From Tubiluchus corallicola (Eukaryota; Priapulida; Priapulimorpha; Priapulimorphida; Tubiluchidae), in contig JAQGDQ010000389.1 in assembly GCA_030141605.1 (NCBI GenBank), positions 145,592 to 209,591 on the forward strand: a DNA stretch of 64,000 nt. The letters are read 5' to 3'. The notes beneath the pieces were generated by a model. That model worked only from the letters and a program-made list of their open reading frames with translations, made no database searches and was not told where the DNA came from. Of the stretch, positions 24,082-37,200 are shown in pieces. A program made the position numbers and the translations under genes. Position 1 is the stretch's first letter. Each line of letters opens with the position of its first letter.

Positions 24082-27000
24082 ATGACGAATAATATGAGAA
24101 GTATCTCCAGGTTCTGCTGGAATTTTCAAAGTTATTGCTCAAAAGTCGATCCAAATGCTGTTGGCATGTTAAACAGACTTAAAAGGTTTGGATACTGTAG
24201 CGTTGCTAACGCAAGCCAAGCTGTACCAAACGATAAGTGTGACAAAACTGCCAAAGTGTGGAGTTGTGATGCTCCGAGATTTGGGCATCTAAAACTGCGC
24301 TCATCGTGTCATGTGAATGTAATTCCCTTCGTTTTAGATAGCCCACCATACAAAGATAAGGTAGTTTGTAAATTATGTAAATCAGACGGTGATGAAATTA
24401 GTGAACACAGTTGGATGGATCACGTAGAACTGAGTTTAGAAACAAAACACTCAGAAGACGACGGTTTTCTGCAAATAATTGGAAGAATAATGAAAAAGTC
24501 GACTGAATGTATACCTCAAATTCAGCTTCAAGTTCCCCCGAAATTTGGTTAGTTTGATTAGTTTTTTTAATTTCTCATTAGTGAATAAAAAGCTGATTCT
24601 AATTAGTGTGTAATTAACATATCTCTACATGGTACATGAAGTTATTATAAAATTTGGATATACGCATATCTTTTTTTTTTGCCGGACCTCGCTTATACGG
24701 CTATCGGAACATTCAGACAGAATCTGGTCTGTTAAAAAGTCCCGCATATTAGGGACACAGTTCATTATTTTGCAAGCTGACCGCGTTGGGTGGGCCGTCA
24801 CTTTGTTTACATCAGTGCAACCACGTGTATATCTCTATGTATAAAAATATTGAATCAATTATGTGGAATTATTTGAGTCAATTGTCCACAGCTTTTACAT
24901 AGTTTTGTGTAGAGGCAACCTGCACTAGACTAAGACAAATTGGTGATTGATACTACATTACCGTGAGTCTTATACACGACGCTTACTAGCCTAGTATCGG
25001 TAAATACGAACAATCGGCAAATTTGGACTGACAACTGCCTTCTTTGTCTGGCAAACCAAGATATGAGTGTATTAAGACGTTTTACAGATATAGATAAATA
25101 AACGGTTGACTAATAACGTTACACAGACACACGCAGTATAAATTAAAGATTAAACAAAGCTGACTGGTACATGAAACTAATACAGACTACATTTACAATG
25201 TTGATTATACTATTTTTATAAGCCTATTTTGTTTAACTGAAATTTCAATACATTGTTACAAAGTTACATGGAGAATAGACTTACAAATACCATAACAGAC
25301 ACACGAATCAACAATTTAAATGGAACAAAGCTGGTGTACATACATTATTAGCATATATATCAATTTCATTCGTAAAAGATGGGTGTTTTAATAATGTTTA
25401 GTTAGACAGACATGTCATTTCACAGATACTAAATTTTACAGAATATAGATGACGTATTGCATATTTCAATGATGCAATGACAAATAGATTTAATCTTGAG
25501 TTCATATCATAAAGACGACACTCAAGTTTATAATTTAAGAGAGCTGACTAACATACAACGATTACAACATTAACACAAGTCCACTGTTCCCGCAGAATTT
25601 GAAAATAAATTTCCCTGACTTCTCCATGGCTTTTCCCTGACCAAATATTGATTTTTTCATGACCAAGAGAACCAGAAATTGCATTACCAACATACATATT
25701 CGAACATCTTTGTGTATGGACATTCATACATATACTGATATATAATGTGTTGGCACCGTTACATTAGTGCTAACGAAATTACACTAATCACATTAAACAA
25801 ACTTTCTTCGCTATTTTTGGAACACAAATTGAAACTGTGAACCTGCCATTGCAAAATTTTATTTGAACACGAATCGCTGAAAATTATGTTTGGAAAAGTA
25901 TCGGTTCATGTTGATGATTTTTGCAACACTTTCCAATTTCCTTGACTTTTCTCGCAATCATTTTCCGTGACTTTTTACCAAATTAATTTTTTCCATGACT
26001 TTACATGATAGCCTGTATTTTCCAGGATTTTTCCCAGACTGTGAAAACCCTGCAAGTCATAATTTCACTTATCAGATCAGAGGTAACATGAAATTGTCTC
26101 TAATTAAATTAGCAAAAGCAGCAGTGGAACTTTTTCTACTATAAAAACATAATTTTCATCTAAAGTTGAAAAAATGTTGATAAAATTCTATCTTAATTTT
26201 TAATAAACTAACTTGCAACCAAATGACACTTGATGAAGGTTGTGATGAATGGTGATGGACATGCAGTGAAGTATATAGCTGAGTGGTCACGACAATGTCC
26301 TTGGTGACTGAAGTTAAGAATAGGACCGAAGCTAGTCAGTTAATTGGATGGGTCAGCACTTGCTTTGGATCATTTCCTTCACCATCTTGATTTTGGCTGT
26401 TTATCCTATAGAGAGAGGATGTATTCACATTGGTGGTGTTCACTAAGACACCTCTGTTGGTTCACTGGCTCATTTTAGAGGCATAACTTTGTTAATTTGT
26501 CTGATTCTTATCGTGAACAACATGAAATGCGGGTTCCGGAACATTCCTGTAATGATACATTATTGCATCTTTTACTTCAATCTGTGTATCGCCAAACCGC
26601 ACCCACATTGCAACTAGTATACTGAAATATGGTTCGATTCGAATTCAAAATTCACAAATACGATTCGTTTCATGATAGAGAATGCTTGCCCCTAGTGGTA
26701 ACAGTAAACTAAACTCAATTCAATTCGATTCATTTATTAACCCCTCAAGAATTAACAAAATACAGTATTAGGAATACATGCAATTACATAACAAAGGAGA
26801 AGGGCAGCGAAGAACACGTAGGTTATCTAGTCAGCCACCCTTAACTAGCAACGACTAAGTAAAATTAATTTTGGCACCGTTTTCAATTTAAATTGGAATT
26901 CTGTTCACGTATGTAATTGGCAATTAACTGATGGGAAATGCAGTATTGTAGGACATTATAATTGAAATAACCAAAAATTTACAATTCTAAAATACTGTAC

Positions 27001-30000
27001 TAAATGGGTTGCCTTTTCCTTTAATTACGCAAAGAGTAGTATTCATGCGTTGTTTGCTGTGCAATGTCTTTATTCAACAAATTAGCAAATTTTTGCTGTC
27101 CGGCGTGTAAAGTTTATCACGAATTTTACATTTCTAGATCTACATCTGTCCATGGATGATACGAGTCATTTAACCATTGAAAACATGGAGGGTAATCAGT
27201 GTGCTGTGAAAATGAAGAGTGGCAAATGCACTTTGAAAAACTTGAAGGTAAAATGGAAGAAGTTCTCTTATAAAAATCTTTGTAGTTTTTCAAATAGTTA
27301 GTTAAATTTGGGTAAGAAAAGTTGTGGATTAAATTAAAAATGAGATTTGCATTAACGCTTCAAGTGTTGTTTATTGCGACCTTGAAGGGGAACGTCTTTC
27401 TTGTCTATAACCTACATAAATGTCAACCGCTGTTAATTAAAATTAATATTAAGTAAACTGTAGTTTAAATAATTTGTACCAAGTGGTGTGGCTCAGTGTT
27501 AGCATGCTCGCTTACCACCCTGGAGGTCGTGGGTTCAACTCTCGCCGAGTCATTCCAAAGACTTCAAAAATGGTACCGCTGGTTTTTCGATCAAGCACGC
27601 GGGTTTATTTAACTAACGTGAAAGTAATAATAATCTGAACCACCGTGGAACCACGCCAACTAACGACAAATGAGGGCTTTGAAATTGAAGTTGAGACATC
27701 CTGGACCTGAGTAATGATGGATAAGTGATAGTTGAAAGAACTGCTTCTGTGCTGTTTGTCCTTGCGCATGCACATTTTACACTGTTAGATCTATAAAGGT
27801 TAAAAACAATGCACAGTTTACACTGTGAGATCTATGTAGGTTTAAAACAATGCACAGTTTGCACTTCTAGATCTATATAGGTTAAAAACAATGCACAGTT
27901 TACACTGTGAGATCTATGTAGGTTTAAAACAATGCACAGTTTGCACTTCTAGATCTATATAGGTTAAAAACAATGCACAGTTTACACTGTGAGATCTATA
28001 TAGGTTTAAAACAATGCACAGTTTACACTGTGAGATCTATATAGGTTTAAAACAATGCACAGTTTGCACTCCTAGATCCATATAGGTTAAAAACAATGCA
28101 CAGTTTACACTGTGAGATCTATATAGGTTTAAAACAATGCACAGTTTGCACTCCTAGATCTATGTTTGGTGGCTCCATCTGTATGTGAATATGTTGATGT
28201 TTAGTGGCTCTATCTGTATGTGAATATGTTGATGTTTGGTGGCTCCATCTGTAGGTGAATATGTTAATGTTTGGTGGCTCCATCTGTATGTGAATATGTT
28301 GATGTTTGTTGGCTCCATCTATAGGTGAATATGTTAATGTTAAACAAATGTCTTACATTTTTCAGATTGGTGATGTTCAGGTTACCAGTCAAGGTGGAGA
28401 CATCATCACGACCGTAATTCAAGGTAACGTAACTCTTCGTGGACACGGCAACGGGGTAAGATTGCTTCGTCTGTAACAGCAACATTACTTCTGCAGTCGT
28501 TCTGATTGAGTATGTGTCAGGGTTCCCACACACAGTCAGAGAAAATCCTGGAGAGCCTGGAAATACAGGCTAACCTGGAAAGTAGTAGAAAAGTCCAGGG
28601 GACACATAATTTGATAAAAAGTCAGGAAATGTGATGAAAATGGTGCAGAAAATCAGGGAAATTGGAAAGGGTTACAAAAGCAATAAACGTGAACAGATAT
28701 TTTTCAAACTTTTTTTCAGCATTTCCGTTTGAAATAAAATTTTGCTATAGCAGGCTCACGGTTTCGATTTCTGTTCCAAAAATAATGATAGGCCGACACA
28801 TTATATATCAGTATATGAATGAATGTCCATACGCAAAAATGTGTATAGTACTGTTTACTGTTAGTACAATTTCTGCTTATCTTGGTCATGGAAAATTATT
28901 ATTTTGGTCAAGAAAAAGTCAGGAAAATTTATTTTAAAATTTTGTGGGAACCCTGTAGTCTCTGTCTAACCAATGAATGATAAAATGTGTGTAACAGCAA
29001 AAAAACTAGTTATGCAAATGCAAAATTGTGTTTCAACTTTAATAATTCTTTCATGTAAGTCATTGTTAAAAAGCAATATGTTTCGGTATTCTATACATTA
29101 GATTTTTTTGAGCTTTTGGTTAAGATTTGGGTCCAGTTTTCAATCATGTTTTGATTAAAGTCATGCATACATTTACAAATGACATGATGAGTTAAAAAAA
29201 CTAAAATTTAAGCTTGGCATGATGCATCAATGCGATTACCATCTGAAAAACAATTTTTACTAGTAAGTTAAAGCATCTTACAGGCTGGATCTTAAAACAA
29301 ATTTATGTTATCCTATTTCCAATTTGTTTCAAACTGCAGAGCTCAGTAAGTTAAAGGAAGACAGGATAATTTTTCGTATGCTACCCCATTTTCAAGTCCG
29401 ATGAATACATTTTAACGCAATTAATACTGCAAAAGTGTTTCTGATAATTAAATAATAGATTAAAATCTTAATTAATGGCGGAAGAACTATTGACGACATC
29501 ACAAACTAACATAATTTTCAACAGCAGAAATATTCCACGAGAGTGTTGCACGTGTTTGCAAAAGTGAAAATTGAAGTACAGTGCTACTGTAAGATATTCT
29601 GTGTGTTGTACTAAAACTAGACAAGTTTTAAGACAAAAATTCAAATTTCAAATTTACCACCGTGCTCAAGCATGAGCTGCCGCACACTTGCAATTCGTCA
29701 CAAGCTAACGCATCTAAACTGAAAGGAGGAGCACCTGTTTTTTATGCAGTGGCATTTCTGAAATGCTGACGCTAGTGCCAGTCTAACTTACGAATGGCAA
29801 AATGCACGTAACAGCGAAGAACTAGTGGCATGAACGTGAAATTGTGTTGTGGTAATGATTCTTTCATACGAGTCATTCTTGAAAAAATAGTACGTTTCCT
29901 TTCAATATTTTAATGAGTAGATTGTTTTGACCTACAGTTTAAGATTGGGTCCGGTTTTGCTTTAATTATCTTCCTGTTAATTTTTCATTTTCTTTCTCCT

Positions 30001-33000
30001 GTTCTAATTTTAAGTCTCCTTTATTTTGCAGGAACAGATAATTGACTGATCAACTGTCTAATTCAAGTTGCTTTTTTTCCAGAATATAGTTGTTGATAGA
30101 GTTCAGGGCAGCAAAATATCATTTACAACAGAAAATGGCAGTATCAACGGTAGGGCGGTGTATGCAGATGCATCAAAGTTTCTCACACTCTGTGGTGCTA
30201 TACGCTTAGGTAAGTTTGTGTGCAGATGCAGCAAAGTTTCTTACACTCTGTGGTGCTATACGCTTAGGTAAGTTTGTGTGCAGATGCATCAAAGTTTCTT
30301 ACACTCTGTGGTGCTATACGCTTAGGTAAGTTTGTATGCAGATGCATCAAAGTTTCTTACACTCTGTGGTGCTATACGCTTAGGTAAATTTGTATGCAGA
30401 TGCATCAAAGTTTCTTACACTCTGTGGTGTTATACGCTTAGGTAAGTTTGTATGCAGATGCATCAAAGTTTCTTACACTCTGTGGTGCTATACGCTTAGG
30501 TAAGTTTGTATGCAGATGCATCAAAGTTTCTCACACTCTGTGGTGCTGTACGCTTAGGTAAGTTTGTGTGCAGATGCAGCAAAGTTTCTTACACTCTGTG
30601 GTGCTGTACGCTTAGGTAAGTTTGTATGCAGATGCAACAAAGTTTCTTACACTCTGTGGTGCTATACGCTTAGGTAAGTTTGTATGCAGATGCAGCAAAG
30701 TTTCTCACACTCTGTGGTGCTATACGCTTAGGTAAGTTTGTATGCAGAGGTAGCAAAGTTTCTCACACTCTGTGGTGCTGTACGCTTAGGTAAGTGTGTA
30801 TGCAGATGCAGCAAAGTTTCTCACACTCTGTGGTGCTGTACGCTTAGGTAAGTTTGTATGCAGAGGCAGCAAAGTTTCTCACACTCTGTGGTGCTATACG
30901 CTTAGGTAAGTGTGTATGCAGATGCATCAAAGTTTCTTACACTCTGTGGTGCTGTACGCTTAGGTAAGTTTGTATGCAGAGGCAGCAAAGTTTCTCACAC
31001 TCTGTGGTGCTGTACGCTTAGGTAAGTGTGTATGCAGATGCATCAAAGTTTCTTACACTCTGTGGTGCTGTACGCTTAGGTAAGTTTGTATGCAGAGGCA
31101 GCAAAGTTTCTCACACTCTGTGGTGCTATACGCTTAGGTAAGTGTGTATGCAGATGCAGCAAAGTTTCTCACACTCTGTGGTGCTGTACGCTTAGGTAAG
31201 TGTGTATGCAGATGCAGCAAAGTTTCTTACACTCTGTGGTGCTATACGCTTAGGTAAGTTTGTGTGCAGATGCAGCAAAGTTTCTCACACTCTGTGGTGC
31301 TGTACGCTTAGGTAAGTTTGCAATGCAGATGCATCAAAGTTTCTTGCACTCTGTGGTGCTATACGCTTAGGTAAGTTTGCAATGCAGATGCATCAAAGTT
31401 TCTTACACTCTGTGGTGCTATACGCTTAGGTAAGTTTGTGTGCAGATGCAGCAAAGTTTCTTACACTCTGTGGTGCTATACGCTTAGGTAAGTTTGTGTG
31501 CAGGTGCAGCAAAGTTTCTTACACTCTGTGGTGCTGTACGCTTAGGTAAGTTTGTATGCAGATGCAGCAAAGTTTCTCACACTCTGTGGTGCTGTACGCT
31601 TAGGTAAGTTTGTATGCAGATGCAGCAAAGTTTCTCGCACTCTGTGGTGCTGTACGCTTAGGTAAGTTTGTATGCAGGTGCAGCAAAGTTTCTTGCACTG
31701 TGTGGTGCTATACGCTTAGGTAAGTTTGTATGCAGGTGCAGCAAAGTTTCTTACACTCTGTGGTGCTATACGCTTAGGTAAGTTTGTATGCAGATGCAGC
31801 AAAGTTTCTTACACTCTGTGGTGCTATACGCTTAGGTAAGTGTGTATGCAGATGCAGCAAAGCTTCTTACACTCTGTGGTGCTGTGCACTTGGGTAAGTT
31901 TGTGTGCAGATGCAGCAAAGTTTCTCACACTCTGTGGTGCTGTGCACTTGGGTAAGTTTGTATGCAGATAAGTTTGTAAGTAAACAAGTAATTGCTCATA
32001 TTAAATATTAAGTATATTAAATATTAGTTTTATTTCTACACGAGCATGCACATGTGGGCACACATACATACACTCACGCACACATATGTGTGCACACAAT
32101 CATAAATAAGCATGTACTTATATTTAGAAACCAGTTTTCACAAAGGACAGAATACTAACCCATAATATGCAATCATTTTACAAAAATGCAGAAAATTTAA
32201 CTAAACATGCGTTTCATCAACGATCTACAAGTGATTTTACGTGGGAACATACCATACAGTACTGCATTGTGGAATGAACCTGGCTTCAGATGCTGATTGG
32301 CTGGTTTGCATTATTTGTTGCAAAACAACCCCAATCCCACGGCTGTTAAACTTTTCTATAATATTTTTTCATAGCCGTAGCAGTGAAATAAACACACCTG
32401 GATGGCTGTGCTTAGCGCTGAGCTTGTGCGGTAGTGTGCCGCATTCGGCAGTGAAAGGGTTAATGCTATGAATTTGTGATAAACCCTGTTTCTATCCTGT
32501 TTCCATCCATGGAAACATTTCTGCTTTTGATCAAGTCAGTTGATTTTGTTTTTGTAAGCCTTTGTACGTGTTTGACTTTGCTTTGTGTGCTCTTTTGAGT
32601 AAAAACTTTTTAAATTTTGATTGTTTTGGACACGAAGTAATTCCTGAATTTTAAAAACGTTTTTCTCGTTTAGATAATCTCCACGGTCATGCAAATATGA
32701 GAGTCGACGAAGTTGCTCCGATTAAGATAGGTGAGCAGGTATTCTCTTTTGCTTTCTACAGCTGCTTTAATGTACGAGTTGTGCGTAACTTTTCCATGTG
32801 ACAGAAATATAATAAACAACATTAACCCTTTCATACCCGTTGTATCCCGTGGGATACGACAATATTTTCTGCCTTTAAAATTAATAAAATTTTAAAACTG
32901 ACAGTTATTTGATCTGTTAATAGTTATTTTGATTTAAGCCAATAACAATAGACTAAAAATGGTGATAAAATGGCAAACTAGAAAATCTTCATAACATAAA

Positions 33001-34155
33001 AAACTGCGCAAGTTACAGTAGTTTAGAGATGACTTTGTACAGATCAGCATAGCATGCATACTAAATGTGTTAAATACTTTAAAAAATTATCAGCAGTTGC
33101 AAAATGAAGCACATTTTATGCTTCCATTGAATCCCAATGTATCCCGCGGGATACAGGTTATATTTAGCACGCGGACACAGGCAGAAAAAGATAATTATTA
33201 TGTGTAAACAAGATGGACATACTGAACAAAGGTACCAAGCCAAAAAATTTTTTCTTATTAAAAAATAATTTGGGACTGAAAGGGTTAAATAAACAAATAA
33301 ACATTGTCTGTGATTCCGACCTACCACATAGATTTAAGGTGTTTGTTTTAAGCCTTGCTTTATAGTGATCCTGTACACTCGACTTTACAGCGGTATCTTT
33401 TCCTTTAAACAAAGTTCAAAAAGTTAGAATAATTTAAAGAATTCAATGTGCATGAAGATTCTGCATTAATTTGCATCAACGAGTTCATGGCTCTTTAAAA
33501 AAAATTTTTGTCATTATTTTTTTTAAGCTTTTTGCTAAATATGTTATGGCTTTGAAACGTCCTTAATCGTTACTAATTTCAAGTTTTATATATTTAACAA
33601 AACTCAGTCATTGTTAGATGTGTTACTTTTCTTGAAAGATTGTTAAAACTATGTTAATGGTCTATTGTACAGTACTACTGGAACATTTCTGATGTAACAA
33701 TCGTGTAGGCATGTAATGTTTTCAACGTTCAACAAGCTGAAATAATTTATTTTTAAAGGCAATACATTGTCTTTTTCTTATATGATTTGAAAGGATTTCT
33801 GTTAAATGGGCATACATATGCACATGCACACACGCACGCTCGTTCGTGCACACACACGCACGCACACTTACACATACACATGCAGTCACACACTCACACA
33901 CACACACACACACTCCTCTACACACACACACACACACACACTCACACTTTTACACACACACACACACACTTACACACACACACACACTCTTACACACACA
34001 CACACTCTTACATGCACATGCACACACACACATACACACACACACACACACTCTTACACACATACACACACACTCTTGCACACACACTTACACACACACA
34101 CACACACACTCTTACACACACACACACTCTTACACACACACACCTCTGACACACA

Positions 34156-34192
<37 letters not shown>

Positions 34193-34211
34193 TACACACA
34201 CACACACACAC

Positions 34212-34242
<31 letters not shown>

Positions 34243-37200
34243 TTACACACACACACACATCACACACACACACACTCTTACACACATCACACACACACAC
34301 ACACAATAGGGGTGACGTTCTCCACCAGAAAGCGAATTAAAATCGAATGCAATTTTTTATTATTGACCTGGAATTAAACCTAATTTCAATGTTTGCAGTC
34401 AAATTTGATTTGTATGTATTTTTGATCTTAATTTTTTTAGATGCAATACAATTAGATTTCATCAGTTGTATTCCGTAATGTTTTTCCTGGCTCCGTACCA
34501 CTACATGTGCTCAATAATATCGTCAGTACTGTGTGTTGGAATTGTTAGTTATATTGACTGTATTTGTGCAATTAGATCGAAGTGTGACATTGTTAGTATG
34601 TTGCTAATTTTAAGAGATATTTTCATTCTGTTTAGGGTCACTAGATGGCGATCTTGATGCATCTACAGGAGGAGATGTGGATATCTATGTTTCACGCACA
34701 AAAAAAGTTTCGCTGTTGTCGTCACACGGTAGGAAGAGGCGTAGCTTCAGTTTAGTTCATATTCTTGTACAAATGTGGAGTCAGTTTCTTATCAAAATCA
34801 ACATTTTCCATAATTATGTCATGAAAGTTGCTTTGTTTATGTTTTGAAAATTTATTGTGTACTGTTACGCTGTACTTTCTTACAGGCGATGTTACAGTTA
34901 CGCTGTACTTTCTTGCAGGCAATGTTACTGTTACGCTGAACTACTTTCTTACAGGCGATGTTACTGTTACGCTGTACTTTCTTACAGGCGATGTTACTGT
35001 TACGCTGTACTTTCTTACAGGCAATGTTACTGTTACGCTGTACTTTCTTACAGGCGATGTTACTGTTACGCTGTACTTTCTTATAGGCAATGTTACTGTT
35101 ACGCTATACTTTCTTACAGGCAATGTTACTGTTACGCTGTACTTTCTTGCAGGCGATGTTGCTGTTACGCTGTACTTTCTTACAGGCAATGTTACTGTTA
35201 CGCTGTACTTTCTTACAGGCGATGTTACAGTTACGCTGTACTTTCTTGCAGGCAATGTTACTGTTACGCTGAACTGTACTTTCTTATAGGCAATTTTACA
35301 GTTACGCTGTACTTTCTTACAGGCGATGTTACTGTTACACTGTACTTTCTTACAGGCAATGTTACTGTTACGCTGTACTTTCTTACAGGCAATGTTACTG
35401 TTACGCTGTACTTTCTTACAGGCGTTGTTACTGTTATGCTGTATTTTCTTACAGGTGATGTTACTGTTACGCTGTACTTTCTTACAGGCAATGTTACAGT
35501 TACGCTATACTTTCTTACAGGCGATGTTACTGTTACACTGTACTTTCTTATAGGCAATTTTACAGTTACGCTGTACTTTCTTACAGGCGATGTTACTGTT
35601 ACGCTGTACTTTCTTACAGGCGATGTTACTGTTACGCTGTACTTTCTTACGGGCGATGTTACTGTTACGCTGTACTTTCTTGCAGGCGATGTTGCTGTTA
35701 CGCTGTACTTTCTTACAGGCAATTTTACAGTTACGCTGTACTTTCTTACAGGCAATGTTACTGTTACGCTGTACTTTCTTACAGGCAATGTTACTGTTAC
35801 GCTGTACTTTCTTACAGGCAATGTTACTGTTACGCTGTACTTTCTTACAGGCAATGTTACTGTTACGCTGTACTTTCTTACAGGCAATGTTACTGTTACG
35901 CTGTACTTTCTTACAGGCAATGTTACTGTTACGCTGTACTTTCTTACAGGCGATGTTACTGTTACGCTGTACTTTCTTACAGACGATGTTACTGTTACGC
36001 TGTACTTTCTTACAGGCGATGTTGCTGTTACGCTGTACTTTCTTGCAGGCGATGTTGCTGTTACGCTGTACTTTCTTACAGGCAATGTTACTGTTACGCT
36101 GTACTTTCTTACAGGCAATGTTACTGTTACGCTGTACTTTCTTACAGGCGATGTTACTGTTACGCTGTACTTTCTTACAGGCGATGTTGCTGTTACGCTG
36201 TACTTTCTTACAGGCAATTTTACAGTTACGCTGTACTTTCTTACACAGGCGATGTTACTGTTACGCTATACTTTCTTATAGGCAATGTTACTGTTACGCT
36301 GTACTTTCTTACAGGCAATTTTACTGTTACGCTGTACTTTCTTACAGGCAATGTTACTGTTACGCTGTACTTTCTTACAGACGATGTTACTGTTACGCTG
36401 TACTTTCTTACAGGCGATGTTACTGTTACGCTGTACTTTCTTACAGGCGATGTAACTGTTACGCTGTACTTTCTTACAGGCAATGTTACTGTTACGCTGT
36501 ACTTTCTTACAGGCAATGTTACTGTTACGCTGTACTTTCTTACAGGCGATGTAACTGTTACGCTGTACTTTCTTACAGGCGATGTAACTGTTACGCTGTA
36601 CCATCTTACAGGCAATGTTACAGTTACGCTGTACTTTCTTACAGGCAATGTTACAGTTACCCTGTACTTTCTTACAGGCAATGTTACAGTTACGCTGTAC
36701 TTTCTTACAGGCAATGTTACTGTTACGCTGTACTTTCTTACAGGCAATGTTACTGTTACGCTGTACTTTCTTACAGACGATGTAACTGTTACGCTGTACT
36801 TTCTTACAGGCGATGTTACTGTTACGCTGTACTTTCTTACAGGCAATGTTACAGTTACGCTGTACTTTCTTACAGGCGATGTTACAGTTACGCTGTACTT
36901 TCTTACAGACGATGCTACTGTTACGCTGTACTTTCTTGCAGGCGATGTTACTGTTACGCTGTACTTTCTTACAGGCGATGTAACTGTTACGCTGTACTTT
37001 CTTACAGGCAATGTTACTGTTACTCTACTTTCTTACAGGCAATGTTACAGTTACGCTGTACTTTCTTACAGGCAATGTTACAGTTACGCTGTACTTTCTT
37101 CCAGGCGATGTTGCCATTAAAGTGAGTGATTCAGTAACAGGGCAGGTACAGTTGTTGGGACGTAAGGTTGTAGTTGATCCTAGTCTGAAGTTGCAGGACT

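Noticed and set aside
30152-31975. Possible CRISPR-like regular array
   Set aside because: Units are contiguous repeats without unique spacers, in a eukaryotic gene, and clearly derived from the exon 4 edge.
33787-34340. Thr/His-rich frames up to 167 codons
   Set aside because: Translation of a CA microsatellite.
34857-37125. Open frames of 474, 511 and 317 codons on both strands
   Set aside because: They are products of a 33-bp tandem unit without stops; they lie in FAM185A intron 6 and encode only short repeats.
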